Shown here: positions 46,876-55,745 of the stretch, piece by piece | How the letters are laid out: every line of letters begins with the position of its first letter | Position numbering within the stretch: the stretch's first letter is position 1 | Made by a program: the position numbers and the translations under genes | Notes under the pieces: model-generated | What the model was told of the DNA's origin: nothing | The model's database searches: none | What the model saw: the letters and a program-made list of their open reading frames with translations, nothing else | DNA from: Hyphococcus sp. | Lineage (GTDB): Bacteria > Pseudomonadota > Alphaproteobacteria > Caulobacterales > Parvularculaceae | NCBI GenBank assembly: GCA_021776335.1 | Contig: JAJFGB010000009.1 | Span: 248,001-312,000, forward strand | Length of the DNA stretch: 64,000 nt | Direction: 5' to 3'

Positions 46876-47736
46876 TTATTCGGCCGGAGCCGGATGAGCA
46901 GGCGTTTTGAGCGGTGGTAAAAAGCGGCGCAGAATTTTTGGCCGGGTCACAGGGTCACCCCATTTGTAATGGGGTGCAGGGTCGAGCCATTCGAGGGCGG
47001 GACGGACTAGGGTGGCGATAGCCAGTGCATAAAAAAGCCCGTCATTGATGAAGAAATGGAATGTCAGAACATAAGCCAGGAGAGCCGCACCGCCGGCAAA
47101 TGCAGCGCGTGCAATGGCGCCGTCGGGCGTCGTCTTTGGGTCGGAGATCATAAAGAACGCAAAGAGGATGAGGGCGCCGTTCTCTAGTCGCAAAAGTGGA
47201 ATCGCGAATGGATCGCCGAGCCAGATTGCACGCGCGAATAATGAGGCGGCGAAAACACCGAGAAAAATAAGCGGCACATCAAAACGCGCGGCACGATAGG
47301 TCACGAATAAACCAGCGCCCGCGAGCAACGCAGCGAACCAGATAGCGGTCCCCCATTGGCCCGGCGTTGTCCATGCGGCGTCGGTCAACAACACCATGGC
47401 GACAATGCCGATATTGGCGGGGTTGAAAATATGTTTACCGTTGAGGCGCAACATGAATTTCGATCCGATTGCAATCGCCGCCGCCGCCATCAAGGGCCAT
47501 AGCGTATCTGCGCGCAGCAACAGCGTCAGCGACAACGCTGTAATCAGCGGGCTTTTGAAATCAGGCTTGGTGGCGATCATGAATGAGCCGAGCGCTTGCG
47601 CAGCGCAGGCGGTCAACAGGATCGCGATGAAATGGACAGGATCAATATCAAAGGCGCGCGCTAGCCAACCGAAGGCGAGAAGCCCTGACAGGGTCACGAT
47701 CTGGTAGATCCGAGGGTCGTTCAATAACCCCTTCAT
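46876..47736 (-). CDS. NqrB/RnfD-like membrane protein
   Basis: A 286-residue membrane protein with eight to ten helices that resembles the NqrB/RnfD/RseC-type subunit of ion-pumping oxidoreductases. It has LLRADTLWPLMAAAAIAIGSKFMLR, NGKHIFNPANIGIVAML-like KHIFNPANIGIVAMVLL and FMISDPKTTPDG. In Rnf/Nqr the SDPKTTP and FNPAN segments flank flavin and quinone sites. The Thr that carries covalent FMN (SGATT-type) is not apparent. No other rnf or nqr gene is near, so it is a stand-alone homologue paired with DUF2330. The start at 47736 follows AAGAAAGG. Confidence 0.78.
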   Translation of the reverse strand: MKGLLNDPRIYQIVTLSGLLAFGWLARAFDIDPVHFIAILLTACAAQALGSFMIATKPDFKSPLITALSLTLLLRADTLWPLMAAAAIAIGSKFMLRLNGKHIFNPANIGIVAMVLLTDAAWTTPGQWGTAIWFAALLAGAGLFVTYRAARFDVPLIFLGVFAASLFARAIWLGDPFAIPLLRLENGALILFAFFMISDPKTTPDGAIARAAFAGGAALLAYVLTFHFFINDGLFYALAIATLVRPALEWLDPAPHYKWGDPVTRPKILRRFLPPLKTPAHPAPAE

Positions 47737-47834
47737 CAGCGCGCGCCTTTCTTCCCCTGTTGCAAGTCTCAACGCTTGCAAGAAAGCCCATGACTAAGGC
47801 GGAAACGGGGCGCTAAAGCGAAGCTTTAGGGGCG

Positions 47835-48620
47835 TTACGCCATCAACGCTGCGAGTTCCTTGACCAGCCGCGCCGCTACATGGGCGGTTGCGAGATTGAT
47901 GTCCTTTTCCGGGTTCAGCTCAACGATATCTGCCCCGATAGGAGAGGCGGGAAGCTTGGAAAGAATGGACAAGATGTCTCTTGTGGAAAGGCCGCCAGGC
48001 TCAGGGTGGGAAACGCCAGGGGCGAAAGCCGGGTCAAGCCCGTCGAGATCGATCGACACATAGAGCGGGCCGACAAGTTTTTTGTATGGAATTTTATCGA
48101 GCGCGTCGGCGCCGAGCATAACGACGTCATGCTCTTTGCCGAAGGCGCGTTGCTCTGGCCCAACACTTCTAAGGCCGACCTGCACGAGATTGTCGATACA
48201 GCCATCTTCGATGGCACGGGCGAATGGGCATGCATGTGAGTATTTATCACCGCCGAATTCGTCATAAAGATCTGTATGGGCGTCAACATGAAGAATATTG
48301 ACCGGCCCATGAGCTGCCTTTATGGCACGCAAGATCGGATAGGTCACCGAATGATCGCCGCCGACGCTCAGCGGTTTTGCGCTCGCTTGCGTGACCTCCG
48401 CAATGCGCGCGCTGATCGCTGCGCGGCACGCGTCAGCATTTTCGGGCAGATCGGCGAAGTCACTCGATGTGATCACTTCGCGAAAATCAACACCTGAAAC
48501 ACTGTAGGGGCTCGACGCTTCGCTAAAAAGCAATGAACGGATAATCGGCGGCGCCAATGCCGGACCGCGCGCATAGGACGAGCTGGCGTCCCAGGGAAAA
48601 CCGAGTAGGGTTATTGTCAA
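47835..48620 (-). CDS. Ureohydrolase (agmatinase/arginase family)
   Basis: A 261-residue manganese enzyme. The ligands are in VGGDHSVTYP, HVDAHTDLYDEFGG and SIDLDGLDPAFAPG, followed by GADIVELNP. These are the complete dimanganese motifs of agmatinase, guanidinobutyrase, arginase and formimidoylglutamase. The residues that set specificity cannot be assigned by eye. The start is a TTG at 48620, six bases after TTGGAG; an earlier in-frame TTG at 48632 lies within that ribosome site. It is monocistronic or follows the secreted hypothetical gene on the same strand. Confidence 0.85.
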   Translation of the reverse strand: MTITLLGFPWDASSSYARGPALAPPIIRSLLFSEASSPYSVSGVDFREVITSSDFADLPENADACRAAISARIAEVTQASAKPLSVGGDHSVTYPILRAIKAAHGPVNILHVDAHTDLYDEFGGDKYSHACPFARAIEDGCIDNLVQVGLRSVGPEQRAFGKEHDVVMLGADALDKIPYKKLVGPLYVSIDLDGLDPAFAPGVSHPEPGGLSTRDILSILSKLPASPIGADIVELNPEKDINLATAHVAARLVKELAALMA

Positions 48621-48693
48621 TTCATTCTCCAAAAGTTTGAGAGACGGAGCCTGCCTGTCACACCGGGGATCGTAAATTCGTCATCCCTTGCCG

Positions 48694-49179
48694 CTATTCC
48701 TCAATTTCCAGCCCCGTAATGCTGCGCATCATTTCTTTTGATGCGATCAAAATTTCCGGTGGGTCGCTGCGCAATGCGACCTCGCCATTTTCAAAAATCC
48801 GGTAATTATCATTCTTATAGGCGATCTCGCCATATTCAGCGAGGAGTTGCGGTTCCATTGACGCCAGCACGGCGGGTTCGACGATCAACCAGACAAAGGC
48901 GAGAACGCCATCGTTGAACATATATTCGACTTTGCTTTGTCCCTGGTGGATTTTCAGCCCGAGGCAATTGATCTGTGTTTGAATTTCCCTGGCGGGCGCC
49001 GCCATGGCGCCAGTATGTTGCTGTTCGCTTGTATTAACACAGGCTGCTTCGATCATCGGCCGTGCAGTTTCCAATGACTGACCGATTGAAACGTCGCCTG
49101 GCGCATCGATAGCATAGGCGCTGCCTGTTAGTGCAGCGAACACAGTTGCGATTGAAATGGCTTTTTGGGTGATGCTCAT
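48694..49179 (-). CDS. Secreted hypothetical protein (161 residues)
   Basis: I recognise no family. A signal peptide (ITQKAISIATVFAALTGSAYAID) leads to a mature protein of about 135 residues. It has two Cys (EAACVN and INCLGL) that could form a disulfide, a beta-rich centre (KVEYMFNDGVLAFVWLIVEP) and an ITGLEIEE end. The start at 49179 follows GAGAAAG and gives the signal peptide; the longer frame would bury it. It lies 94 bases after uvrC on the same strand. Confidence 0.7.
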   Translation of the reverse strand: MSITQKAISIATVFAALTGSAYAIDAPGDVSIGQSLETARPMIEAACVNTSEQQHTGAMAAPAREIQTQINCLGLKIHQGQSKVEYMFNDGVLAFVWLIVEPAVLASMEPQLLAEYGEIAYKNDNYRIFENGEVALRSDPPEILIASKEMMRSITGLEIEE

Positions 49180-49272
49180 AGAAACTTTCTCAATGTCCTC
49201 ATTCCGCTGGTTGCCTTTGGTCAATGGAATGATGCATGCTTTTCATGATACGCATTGTCGTTGGACAAAGCA

Positions 49273-51198
49273 TCATCCGCTATGGAAGAAATCATAAATC
49301 CGTTGCGCCAGCGCCGCTGAAACCCCGTCAACAACAGCGAGATCTTGTGGTTTGGCGCGGGCGACGGCTTTGGCGGAGCCGAAATGGTTGAGAAGCGCTC
49401 GTTTGCGCTTGCCGCCGATGCCGGGAATATCATCGAGAGGATTGGCGCCCAGCGTCTTTTTACGTTTCGCTCGATGCGCGCCGATCGCAAAACGGTGCGC
49501 CTCATCGCGCAGGCGTTGCAGAAAGAAAAGGCCCGGATCGCGCGGCGGCAAGATGAATGGCGCCCGGTTACGGAGCACGATTTGTTCGCCTGTCGCACTC
49601 GACGTTCGGTCGATGCGTTTTTCACCGGATTCGGTTTCGCGCCGGCCTTTGGCGACGCCAATGATTGTGATGCCCTCGGCTTCGGGATCAATGCCGACTT
49701 CGGTCATTGCTTCCAGCACTGTCGATAGCTGTCCCTTGCCGCCATCAATTATAACAAGATCGGGTCGTTCAGCATCGTCTTCTTTCATAAGGCGCGCAAA
49801 ACGCCGGGTCAGGACCTCGCGCATCATGCCGTAATCATCGCCAGGCGCGAGCCCCTCTGTTTTGATGTTGAATTTTCGGTACTGGTTTTTGATAAATCCT
49901 TCAGGTCCGGCGACAATCATAGCGCCGACGGCATTGGCGCCCTGGATGTGTGAGTTGTCGTAGACTTCAATGCGCTCCGGCGCTGCATTAAGTCCCAAAA
50001 CGCCAGCAAGTTGATCAAGGTTTTTGCGCTGGTTTGCGGATTCCGCCATCCGTCGCGACGATGCCTCTCGCGCATTCATCAATGCTGCATCGACGATGTC
50101 GCGCTTTTCGCCGCGATGGGGTGTGTGTATCGTCACCTTTCGATCCGCGCGCAGAGATAGGGCCTCGGCGAGCAGGGCCGCTTGTGGCGGCGCCACAGAA
50201 GTTAAAATCAGCGCCGGCGGTTCACGACCATCATAAAATTGCGCGATGAAGGCGTCGAGAATTGCGGGGGGATCATCTTCCCGGTCATGCTTCGGGAAAT
50301 AGGCGTGATTGCCCCAATTCTGCCCGGCGCGAAAAAAGAAAACCTGCACGCAAGCCTTTCCGCCGTCAGCGTGGATTGCAAAAATATCAGCTTCGGCGAC
50401 ACCGCCAGTGTTGATGTCCTGGGATCCCTGGACATAACTCAATGCTCGTATGCGGTCGCGCAAAGCGGCAGCGCGTTCAAAATCGAGGTCGCTCGCAGAC
50501 TTTTCCATTTGCGCAGACAACGTGCGCTGGATCGCATTATTGTCGCCGTCCAGAAATGCTTTAGCTTCGCCGACCAGGGTGCGATAATCGTCGATGGAAA
50601 TCATGCCGACGCAAGGCGCCGAACAACGCTTGATCTGGTGCAGCAGACAAGGTCGTGTGCGACTTTCATAAACACTGTCGGTACACGAGCGCAGCAGGAA
50701 TGCTTTTTGCAGCGTGTTGAGCGTGCGATTGACGGCGCCTGCCGAGGCGAAGGGGCCGTAATAGGCGCCGGCGCGCTTTTGCGCGCCACGATGTTTTAAA
50801 ATTTGCGCCGCGTCATGATCTTCTGCAACGAGTATGAATGGAAATGATTTGTCGTCGCGAAGGATTACATTGTAGCGCGGCTTTAGTTGTTTAATCAGAT
50901 TGGCTTCAAGCAGCAGCGCTTCGGTCTCAGTGCCGGTGACAACGAATTCCATCGCTCGCGTTTCCGCGATCATGCGCATGATGCGGTTTGAGTGCCCACC
51001 GGATTTTGCATAGCTGGACACCCGGTTTTTGAGATTTTTGGCCTTGCCTACATAAAGGAGGTCGTTATTTGCGCCGATCATGCGGTAAACGCCGGGTTTT
51101 CCCGGTAGACGCCTGACGTGGTCCGCAATCAGGCTGGCGCCTGTCAGGAGGCTGTTTTCCGGGGCCGGCGGTGCATTTGGCGTATTTTTGGTGGTCAT
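49273..51198 (-). CDS. uvrC: Excinuclease ABC subunit C
   Basis: Makes both incisions in nucleotide excision repair with UvrB. The 641-residue protein has the GIY-YIG domain ([29 protein letters not shown]), the Cys-rich [15 protein letters not shown], the UvrB-contact UVR motif, the RNase H-like domain with [19 protein letters not shown] and [14 protein letters not shown], and a C-terminal helix-hairpin-helix ([18 protein letters not shown]). The start at 51198 is the first Met close to the family start; the upstream extension is poor. Confidence 0.95.
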   Translation of the reverse strand: MTTKNTPNAPPAPENSLLTGASLIADHVRRLPGKPGVYRMIGANNDLLYVGKAKNLKNRVSSYAKSGGHSNRIMRMIAETRAMEFVVTGTETEALLLEANLIKQLKPRYNVILRDDKSFPFILVAEDHDAAQILKHRGAQKRAGAYYGPFASAGAVNRTLNTLQKAFLLRSCTDSVYESRTRPCLLHQIKRCSAPCVGMISIDDYRTLVGEAKAFLDGDNNAIQRTLSAQMEKSASDLDFERAAALRDRIRALSYVQGSQDINTGGVAEADIFAIHADGGKACVQVFFFRAGQNWGNHAYFPKHDREDDPPAILDAFIAQFYDGREPPALILTSVAPPQAALLAEALSLRADRKVTIHTPHRGEKRDIVDAALMNAREASSRRMAESANQRKNLDQLAGVLGLNAAPERIEVYDNSHIQGANAVGAMIVAGPEGFIKNQYRKFNIKTEGLAPGDDYGMMREVLTRRFARLMKEDDAERPDLVIIDGGKGQLSTVLEAMTEVGIDPEAEGITIIGVAKGRRETESGEKRIDRTSSATGEQIVLRNRAPFILPPRDPGLFFLQRLRDEAHRFAIGAHRAKRKKTLGANPLDDIPGIGGKRKRALLNHFGSAKAVARAKPQDLAVVDGVSAALAQRIYDFFHSG

Positions 51199-51276
51199 CT
51201 TGCTCGTGGTTAACCGGTCGTTCACATTCTTATCGATAGTTTTCCCTGAGCTAAGCGCGCGCGGGAGCGAGGTCAA

Positions 51277-51756
51277 ATGGAAGACACGCTGAAAAACCGG
51301 TCGGATGTTTCCGTCGTTTTGTTGTTTTTCATCGGATTGACCATTTTTGGCGTCCTCGGCGCTGCTTTTATCGTCAGGGATTATGCAAGCGCCCGGGCCA
51401 GCATCGCCTGGCCGGTCTATGACGGCATTGTCTTAAGTCCGAACGATAGTGGCCGGGCGCTCCGCTATGTCTACTCTGTTGACGGCCGCACCTATGAAGG
51501 AAAGCGGCATCGGTTTTTTACCGCGCTGTTGTCGTCGCGCGCAAGTGAGACCACCAGTCCCGGTAAAACGCTTCATGTATATGTAGACCCAGATAAACAT
51601 GAGGTTTCCGTATTGCAGCCGGGTGGCGCCGGTGGGTTCTTTGCAGCTATGTCATTATTCTTCGGCGCTGGTGTGTTCTTTGGCGTTGGCGGTATTGTCC
51701 GAACGCTGACTTTGGCGGCAGCGGAAAACAAAAAAACTCAAAGCGCAGTCATATAA
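51277..51756 (+). CDS. DUF3592-domain membrane protein
   Basis: A 159-residue protein with a helix near each end (about 12-34 and 118-145) and an extracytoplasmic beta domain between. The DUF3592 features are a WP-type strand ([11 protein letters not shown]), [17 protein letters not shown] and [21 protein letters not shown]. The function is unknown; relatives sit beside sensing or cell-envelope genes. It follows a GGGAGCGAGG ribosome site and is divergent from uvrC. Confidence 0.8.
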   Translation: MEDTLKNRSDVSVVLLFFIGLTIFGVLGAAFIVRDYASARASIAWPVYDGIVLSPNDSGRALRYVYSVDGRTYEGKRHRFFTALLSSRASETTSPGKTLHVYVDPDKHEVSVLQPGGAGGFFAAMSLFFGAGVFFGVGGIVRTLTLAAAENKKTQSAVI

Positions 51757-51763
51757 GAAAAGT

Positions 51764-52180
51764 TCAGTTTTTTGTTCGAAGAATTTCGACGCCTGCGGCG
51801 GCGGCTTCAGGAATGGCGTTTGGCTTTTCGACGCGCACCGTGACGGTCTCGACCATGGTGTGTGAGAGCGCCAGATCGGCGACGCGCTCGGCCAAGGTTT
51901 CAACGAGCTTGATATGGCCCTCATCGATGATGGCTTTAATGCCCTGGGTTAGCTTGTTATAGCAGACGACATCTTCAAGCCTGTCCCCGATCGGATCGGA
52001 GGGCTCCATGACGTCGATCTCCAAATTGATGGTGACAGGCTGTGGTGCGCCTTGTTCGCTATCGTAAACGCCGATAAAGGCGCTTAGTTCCAAGTCTCGA
52101 ACAAACACTTTCCGGCGCGGCGCTGTTGCGGCGCGGGGCAGGGGCGAAATTTCTGAAACAGCGCTTTTGGATCCGGTCAT
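51764..52180 (-). CDS. folB: Dihydroneopterin aldolase
   Basis: Folate pathway enzyme that splits dihydroneopterin. It is 138 residues long, with about 20 extra at the N-terminus. It has VFVRDLELSAFIGVYDSEQGAPQPVTINLEIDV, VVCYNKLTQGIKAII, the catalytic VETLAERVADLAL and VTVRVEKPNAIPEA. It starts one base after the upstream SDR gene stop on the same strand, so the two are coupled; the SDR looks like a pteridine reductase, matching the folate role. Confidence 0.9.
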   Translation of the reverse strand: MTGSKSAVSEISPLPRAATAPRRKVFVRDLELSAFIGVYDSEQGAPQPVTINLEIDVMEPSDPIGDRLEDVVCYNKLTQGIKAIIDEGHIKLVETLAERVADLALSHTMVETVTVRVEKPNAIPEAAAAGVEILRTKN

Positions 52181-52181
52181 A

Positions 52182-52952
52182 TTATTCCCTTACAAGCACA
52201 TCAGATGTTTGCCAAATTAGATGTTGGCCGCCATCAACCGCAATCATTTGGCCGGTAACCGCAGGCGCCGATATCAAATAAAGCAGCGCGCCGCAGATAT
52301 CGCCCGGTGTTGCGCCGTGACCCAAAACGGTCGCTTCATTTTGGCGTTTCCAATCATCATCGGATTGCCGCTGATTTTTCAGAACTGGTCCCGGGCCAAT
52401 GGCGTTGACGCGAATGCCCTGAGGGCCAAGCGCTTGCGCGAGTGTCGCCGTCAGACTGTGAAGACCGACTTTGGATACTGTATAGGATAAAAACTGCGGC
52501 GTTAGTTTGAGCACGCGCTGATCAACGATATTGACGATCAGATTTTCGGCGCTGCTCTCAGCTTGTGCAGCGAAATCCTGCGCAAGTTTCAAAGGTGCGC
52601 GCAGGTTCGTATCAATATGCTTGTCCCAGCTTGCGCGAGTCACGGAAGCAATGTCGTCGTTTTCGAAAACAGACGCTGAATTGACGAGAAGATTAAGCCG
52701 GCCAAGCGCGTCATTTGCAACAGTAATCAGCGAAGCGGTTTCGTGTTCGGAGGAAAGATCCGCTTTTACAGCCGCTGCTTTGCGTCCCATATCCTTGATC
52801 CGGGAAACGACCTCGTCTGCATCCGCACTGGAAGAGCGATAGTGAACGGCAACATCAAACCCGGCCCCGCCGAGAGCGAGTGCAATCGCACGGCCGATAC
52901 GTTTGCCGGCGCCGGTGACGAGCGCGGTTCCATGGCGGGGAGAAATTGACAT
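52182..52952 (-). CDS. SDR of pteridine reductase/FolM type
   Basis: A 256-residue SDR with GTALVTGAGKRIGRAIALALGGAG; the Arg after GAGK (TGxxKRxG) is the mark of pteridine reductases rather than of fatty-acid SDRs. It has VNSAS at the NAG position, SYTVSKVGL with catalytic Tyr and Lys, and VNAIGPGPVL. Fusion or pairing with folB suggests reduction of dihydromonapterin or dihydrofolate. It follows the antiporter gene by three bases. Confidence 0.82.
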   Translation of the reverse strand: MSISPRHGTALVTGAGKRIGRAIALALGGAGFDVAVHYRSSSADADEVVSRIKDMGRKAAAVKADLSSEHETASLITVANDALGRLNLLVNSASVFENDDIASVTRASWDKHIDTNLRAPLKLAQDFAAQAESSAENLIVNIVDQRVLKLTPQFLSYTVSKVGLHSLTATLAQALGPQGIRVNAIGPGPVLKNQRQSDDDWKRQNEATVLGHGATPGDICGALLYLISAPAVTGQMIAVDGGQHLIWQTSDVLVRE

Positions 52953-52955
52953 TGC

Positions 52956-53921
52956 CTAGATTGCTCCAGCAAGCATGGTCAGAGCGAGAATAAAGCCCAC
53001 ATAGGCGCCGAACATAAGAAGACCGGTGAGCCGGCCGATATCGCGACGTGTGAGCACGAATGCGGCGAGGATAATCGAGGCGGCGATCATGACCGGGATA
53101 TCGACAGCCAGCGAGGCGCTGTCGAAATAAACCGTTCCCGTAAGGCCGGCGGCGCCGCCAACTGCAAGAATATTGAAGATGTTTGATCCAATGATGCCGC
53201 CAATGGCGACGTCTGATTTTTTGTGCAGGGCGGCGGCGATAACGGTCGCCAGCTCAGGCAGTGAGGTGCCAAAGGCGATGATCGTCAAGCCGATGACTTC
53301 ATCGCGCACCCCAAGGCCCTCGGCGAGTGAGGCGCCATTTGTCACCAATAGATGTGCGCCGGCAGGCAATCCAACAAGGCCGACGATCAGGAAAAAGATC
53401 GTCTGCATATTGAGGCCCGTTGCGCTTTGATATTCTTCGACTTCGTCGAGTATTGGATCGGTTGCTTTGCCAGTGCTGGCCCTGACCCACATATAGGCGA
53501 CATAGATAAGGATACCGGCAAAAAGACCGCCGCCAATTTTTGTATCGAGATATCCGGCGGTATAGGCGACGCCGGAAAACACAGCGGTCGCCAATAGCAT
53601 GAACAGCATATGACGGCGCAGCCCGATAACGTGCGTTGAGATCGGGTAAATAATTGCGGGCAGGCCGAGGACCAGAAAAACATTGGCGATGTTGGAGCCG
53701 ATAATATTACCGATGGCGATACCCTCACTGCCAGAAAGGATCGACTGAACGGTGACAACAAGTTCGGGCGCAGAAGTGCCAAAAGCGACAATTGTCAGGC
53801 TGACGACCAATGCTGGCACGCCAAGGGCTGCCGCGAGGCCAACGGCGCCGCGCACAAGAAAGTCGCCGGCGACAAGGAGAATCGCCAAACCGATGACCAC
53901 CAGTAATATTTCAGTAAACAT
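52956..53921 (-). CDS. Calcium/sodium antiporter (CaCA family, YrbG-like)
   Basis: A 321-residue membrane exchanger of two homologous halves. The alpha-repeats are visible as VSLTIVAFGTSAPELVVTVQSI with GNIIGSNIANVFLVLG, and IGLTIIAFGTSLPELATVIAAA with GGIIGSNIFNILAVGG. A cytoplasmic acidic loop (DPILDEVEEYQS) lies between. The start at 53921 follows AAGGG, and the longer frame has no ribosome site. It precedes the folM-like and folB genes with short gaps; a link of function is not evident. Confidence 0.9.
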   Translation of the reverse strand: MFTEILLVVIGLAILLVAGDFLVRGAVGLAAALGVPALVVSLTIVAFGTSAPELVVTVQSILSGSEGIAIGNIIGSNIANVFLVLGLPAIIYPISTHVIGLRRHMLFMLLATAVFSGVAYTAGYLDTKIGGGLFAGILIYVAYMWVRASTGKATDPILDEVEEYQSATGLNMQTIFFLIVGLVGLPAGAHLLVTNGASLAEGLGVRDEVIGLTIIAFGTSLPELATVIAAALHKKSDVAIGGIIGSNIFNILAVGGAAGLTGTVYFDSASLAVDIPVMIAASIILAAFVLTRRDIGRLTGLLMFGAYVGFILALTMLAGAI

Positions 53922-54037
53922 GACCGGCCCTTGTGGCGACAGCATTCACTTGACGCCTATGCATATGGGGCCGCGCTGCGCCGTTTCCAGCCGTGCGACC
54001 CGCCATTTGCTTGGCGATGAGGACTGTCATCCGGCGC

Positions 54038-54118
54038 TCAGTCCAGACTGCCTTTTTCGAGCAAGTTCAATATTGCAAATACCGCGATAAACGCAGCGAT
54101 CATATAAACAGCGGTCAT
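54038..54118 (-). CDS. 26-residue single-helix membrane microprotein
   Basis: ATG at 54118 preceded by TGAGGGG at seven bases, a very good ribosome site. It encodes a short protein of one hydrophobic helix (YMIAAFIAVFAILNLL) and an EKGSLD tail. Small proteins of the form helix-LNxxExGxxD occur in alphaproteobacteria as far as I recall, but I cannot check conservation. It lies 117 bases upstream of the antiporter gene on the same strand. The function is unknown; a stabiliser of a membrane complex is one possibility. Confidence 0.5.
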   Translation of the reverse strand: MTAVYMIAAFIAVFAILNLLEKGSLD

Positions 54119-54191
54119 GAATTAGCCCCTCAAAAGCGTTAATCGAGTTCTTATAGGGTGCGTTTTTCGAGCCGTCACCCCCGGGGCCTAG

Positions 54192-54238
54192 GGCGTTTCC
54201 GAGATAAAGTGGGTCCCGGTTTATCGTTCGGAAACGCC
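54192..54238. repeat. 47-base palindromic repeat element
   Basis: GGCGTTTCCGA (54192-54202) and TCGGAAACGCC (54228-54238) are perfect arms. Inside them GATAAA pairs with TTTATC, leaving a two-base bulge and an 11-base loop. There is no T tract, so it looks like a mobile or REP-like intergenic repeat. A half-element (54251-54266) related to the repeat at 7038 follows directly. With the micro-ORF, this is all I see in the 484-base gap before 54406. Confidence 0.55.
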
Positions 54239-54405
54239 TCAGATTCACAATTTTCCGGAAATGCGCCAGCGTCCATTTTGGGGTTAATTGTGCAATTCCT
54301 GTCAAATTTTGGATAAACTGCGATGCCCCTGGAAACCGCACCTTCATTCCTGCCTTTCTAGCCTGTTGCCGCCGGTTCGTTCAGTAGCCGGCAAGAGGGG
54401 CGGCC

Positions 54406-54867
54406 ATGCAGACAGCAACACACAACATTTCTACGCAGCCAATCCGGCTAAAAGACCGGCGCCTGACAAAGCGTATTCAGAAAACCTGGAGGAAGACAGC
54501 CAGTGGGTATTTGCCGTCATGGCGGGATATTCAAAGTCTTGATCTTGGCGATGACTGGGAGAATTGTTTTGGCGTCGATCTTCGGCTTTCAGACGGATTT
54601 CCTTACTTTATCTATCTCGGTGATGCGCTTTGCCACCTTTCAAACCTGTATCTGTCCGGTGATGGCCAATGGGAACGGAACCTGCTCGATATGGCGACGA
54701 TCAAAATGGATGAAGCGGCGCTCAATCGCGCACCCATATCTTATGGCGATGCTTTGCGTCTCTGTGATGGGCGGCGTGTCCTGTTTCGCAGCGTTCTTTT
54801 ACCGCTGGCCGACAATGGTGTGGATGTCACCCATGTCTTTGGCGCCATCAATGGGAAGGGCGTCTAA
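54406..54867 (+). CDS. PAS_5-like (DUF1457) single-domain protein, copy 1
   Basis: A 153-residue protein with LPSWRDIQSLDLGDDWENCFGVDLRLSDGFPYFIYLGDAL, the opening of the PAS_5 family common in alphaproteobacteria, and the closing DGRRVLFRSVLLPLADNGVDVTHVFGAING strands. No output domain is present. The start follows AGAGGGGCGG. It is a clear paralogue of the gene at 55082. Such proteins may sense small ligands or heme and act through contacts. The partner is unknown. Confidence 0.75.
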   Translation: MQTATHNISTQPIRLKDRRLTKRIQKTWRKTASGYLPSWRDIQSLDLGDDWENCFGVDLRLSDGFPYFIYLGDALCHLSNLYLSGDGQWERNLLDMATIKMDEAALNRAPISYGDALRLCDGRRVLFRSVLLPLADNGVDVTHVFGAINGKGV

Positions 54868-55081
54868 AACATGAATTACGTCTTGCCATAGAGTGGATTT
54901 CTTGCGGCAGGTGAAAACATGGTGAAGAGGCCGTTAACGGAGCCGCTTGATGACGTCTGTTTGTGATGTTTTCTACATAGTTACCCATGCGGAACAATTT
55001 GATAAAAATTATTTTACGGCTGGATACGCCGTACTCATGATCCTCGCATAGCATTCATCTGACCATCAATCCGGGGTGAAA

Positions 55082-55582
55082 ATGCTAAGAGAAGTTGCAG
55101 ATCTTTTTGATGGCGTGGCGCCTGCGCCCGCATCAGACCGAAGGCTGACCCAAAGGCTTGTTACTGCCTGGGCGCGTGCGGCGCGCGGTTACTTTCCAAG
55201 CTGGGAAGCGATGCAGGACATGGATCTCGGCGAAGACTGGAATTGGGTTTTTGTTGTCGATCTGGAAAAGAGCGTCGGTTTTCCGTTTTTCATTTTTCTT
55301 GGGGACAGCCTCGCTAAATTTTCAAACGTACATCTGTCTGGCACGACGGATTGGACGATGTCTATGCTCGACAAGGCATCAGAAGATATTTACGCCGCCG
55401 TGGCGAGTGAAGGACCGCATTATCGCGATGATATGCTCACCCTCGCTGACGGTCGGCGTGTCTTATTGCGTTCAGTGACAGCACCGCTCGCGGATGATGG
55501 ACAGAACATTACCCATGTAGTGGGCGCCGCGAGCGGGCGGTTTGCCACAGACGTTCAGCCCGGTTGCGCGCCGATTGAATAA
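55082..55582 (+). CDS. PAS_5-like (DUF1457) single-domain protein, copy 2
   Basis: A 166-residue paralogue of the preceding protein. It has FPSWEAMQDMDLGEDWNWVFVVDLEKSVGFPFFIFLGDSLAKFSNVHLSG and DGRRVLLRSVTAPLADDGQNITHVVGAASG. The two share the framework DRRLT-R-W-YxPSW-D-DLG-DW throughout, so a tandem duplication is evident, though they are clearly diverged. The gap of 214 bases between them holds no convincing gene. A GTG six bases upstream of the chosen ATG is a possible start. Confidence 0.75.
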   Translation: MLREVADLFDGVAPAPASDRRLTQRLVTAWARAARGYFPSWEAMQDMDLGEDWNWVFVVDLEKSVGFPFFIFLGDSLAKFSNVHLSGTTDWTMSMLDKASEDIYAAVASEGPHYRDDMLTLADGRRVLLRSVTAPLADDGQNITHVVGAASGRFATDVQPGCAPIE

Positions 55583-55745
55583 AATACGGATCCCGGTCTG
55601 AAAACTTCCCGCTATTTGCGCCGCCGTCGATAGCAGCTTCACCCTTTCAGAGGCGTCTTTCCGGTGGGTTCAGCCCGCCTTGCAGCCAGCAGCGGCGGCG
55701 ACTAGGGTCGCGCCAAATTCAACCTGCAAACTGTCGAGGCGTCTC

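Noticed and set aside
54950-55051. 33-codon frame with a GGAG seven bases before its ATG, in the gap between the two PAS_5-like genes
   Set aside because: Composition is not distinctive, there is no recognisable pattern, and such frames arise by chance in a 214-base gap. Conservation would be needed.
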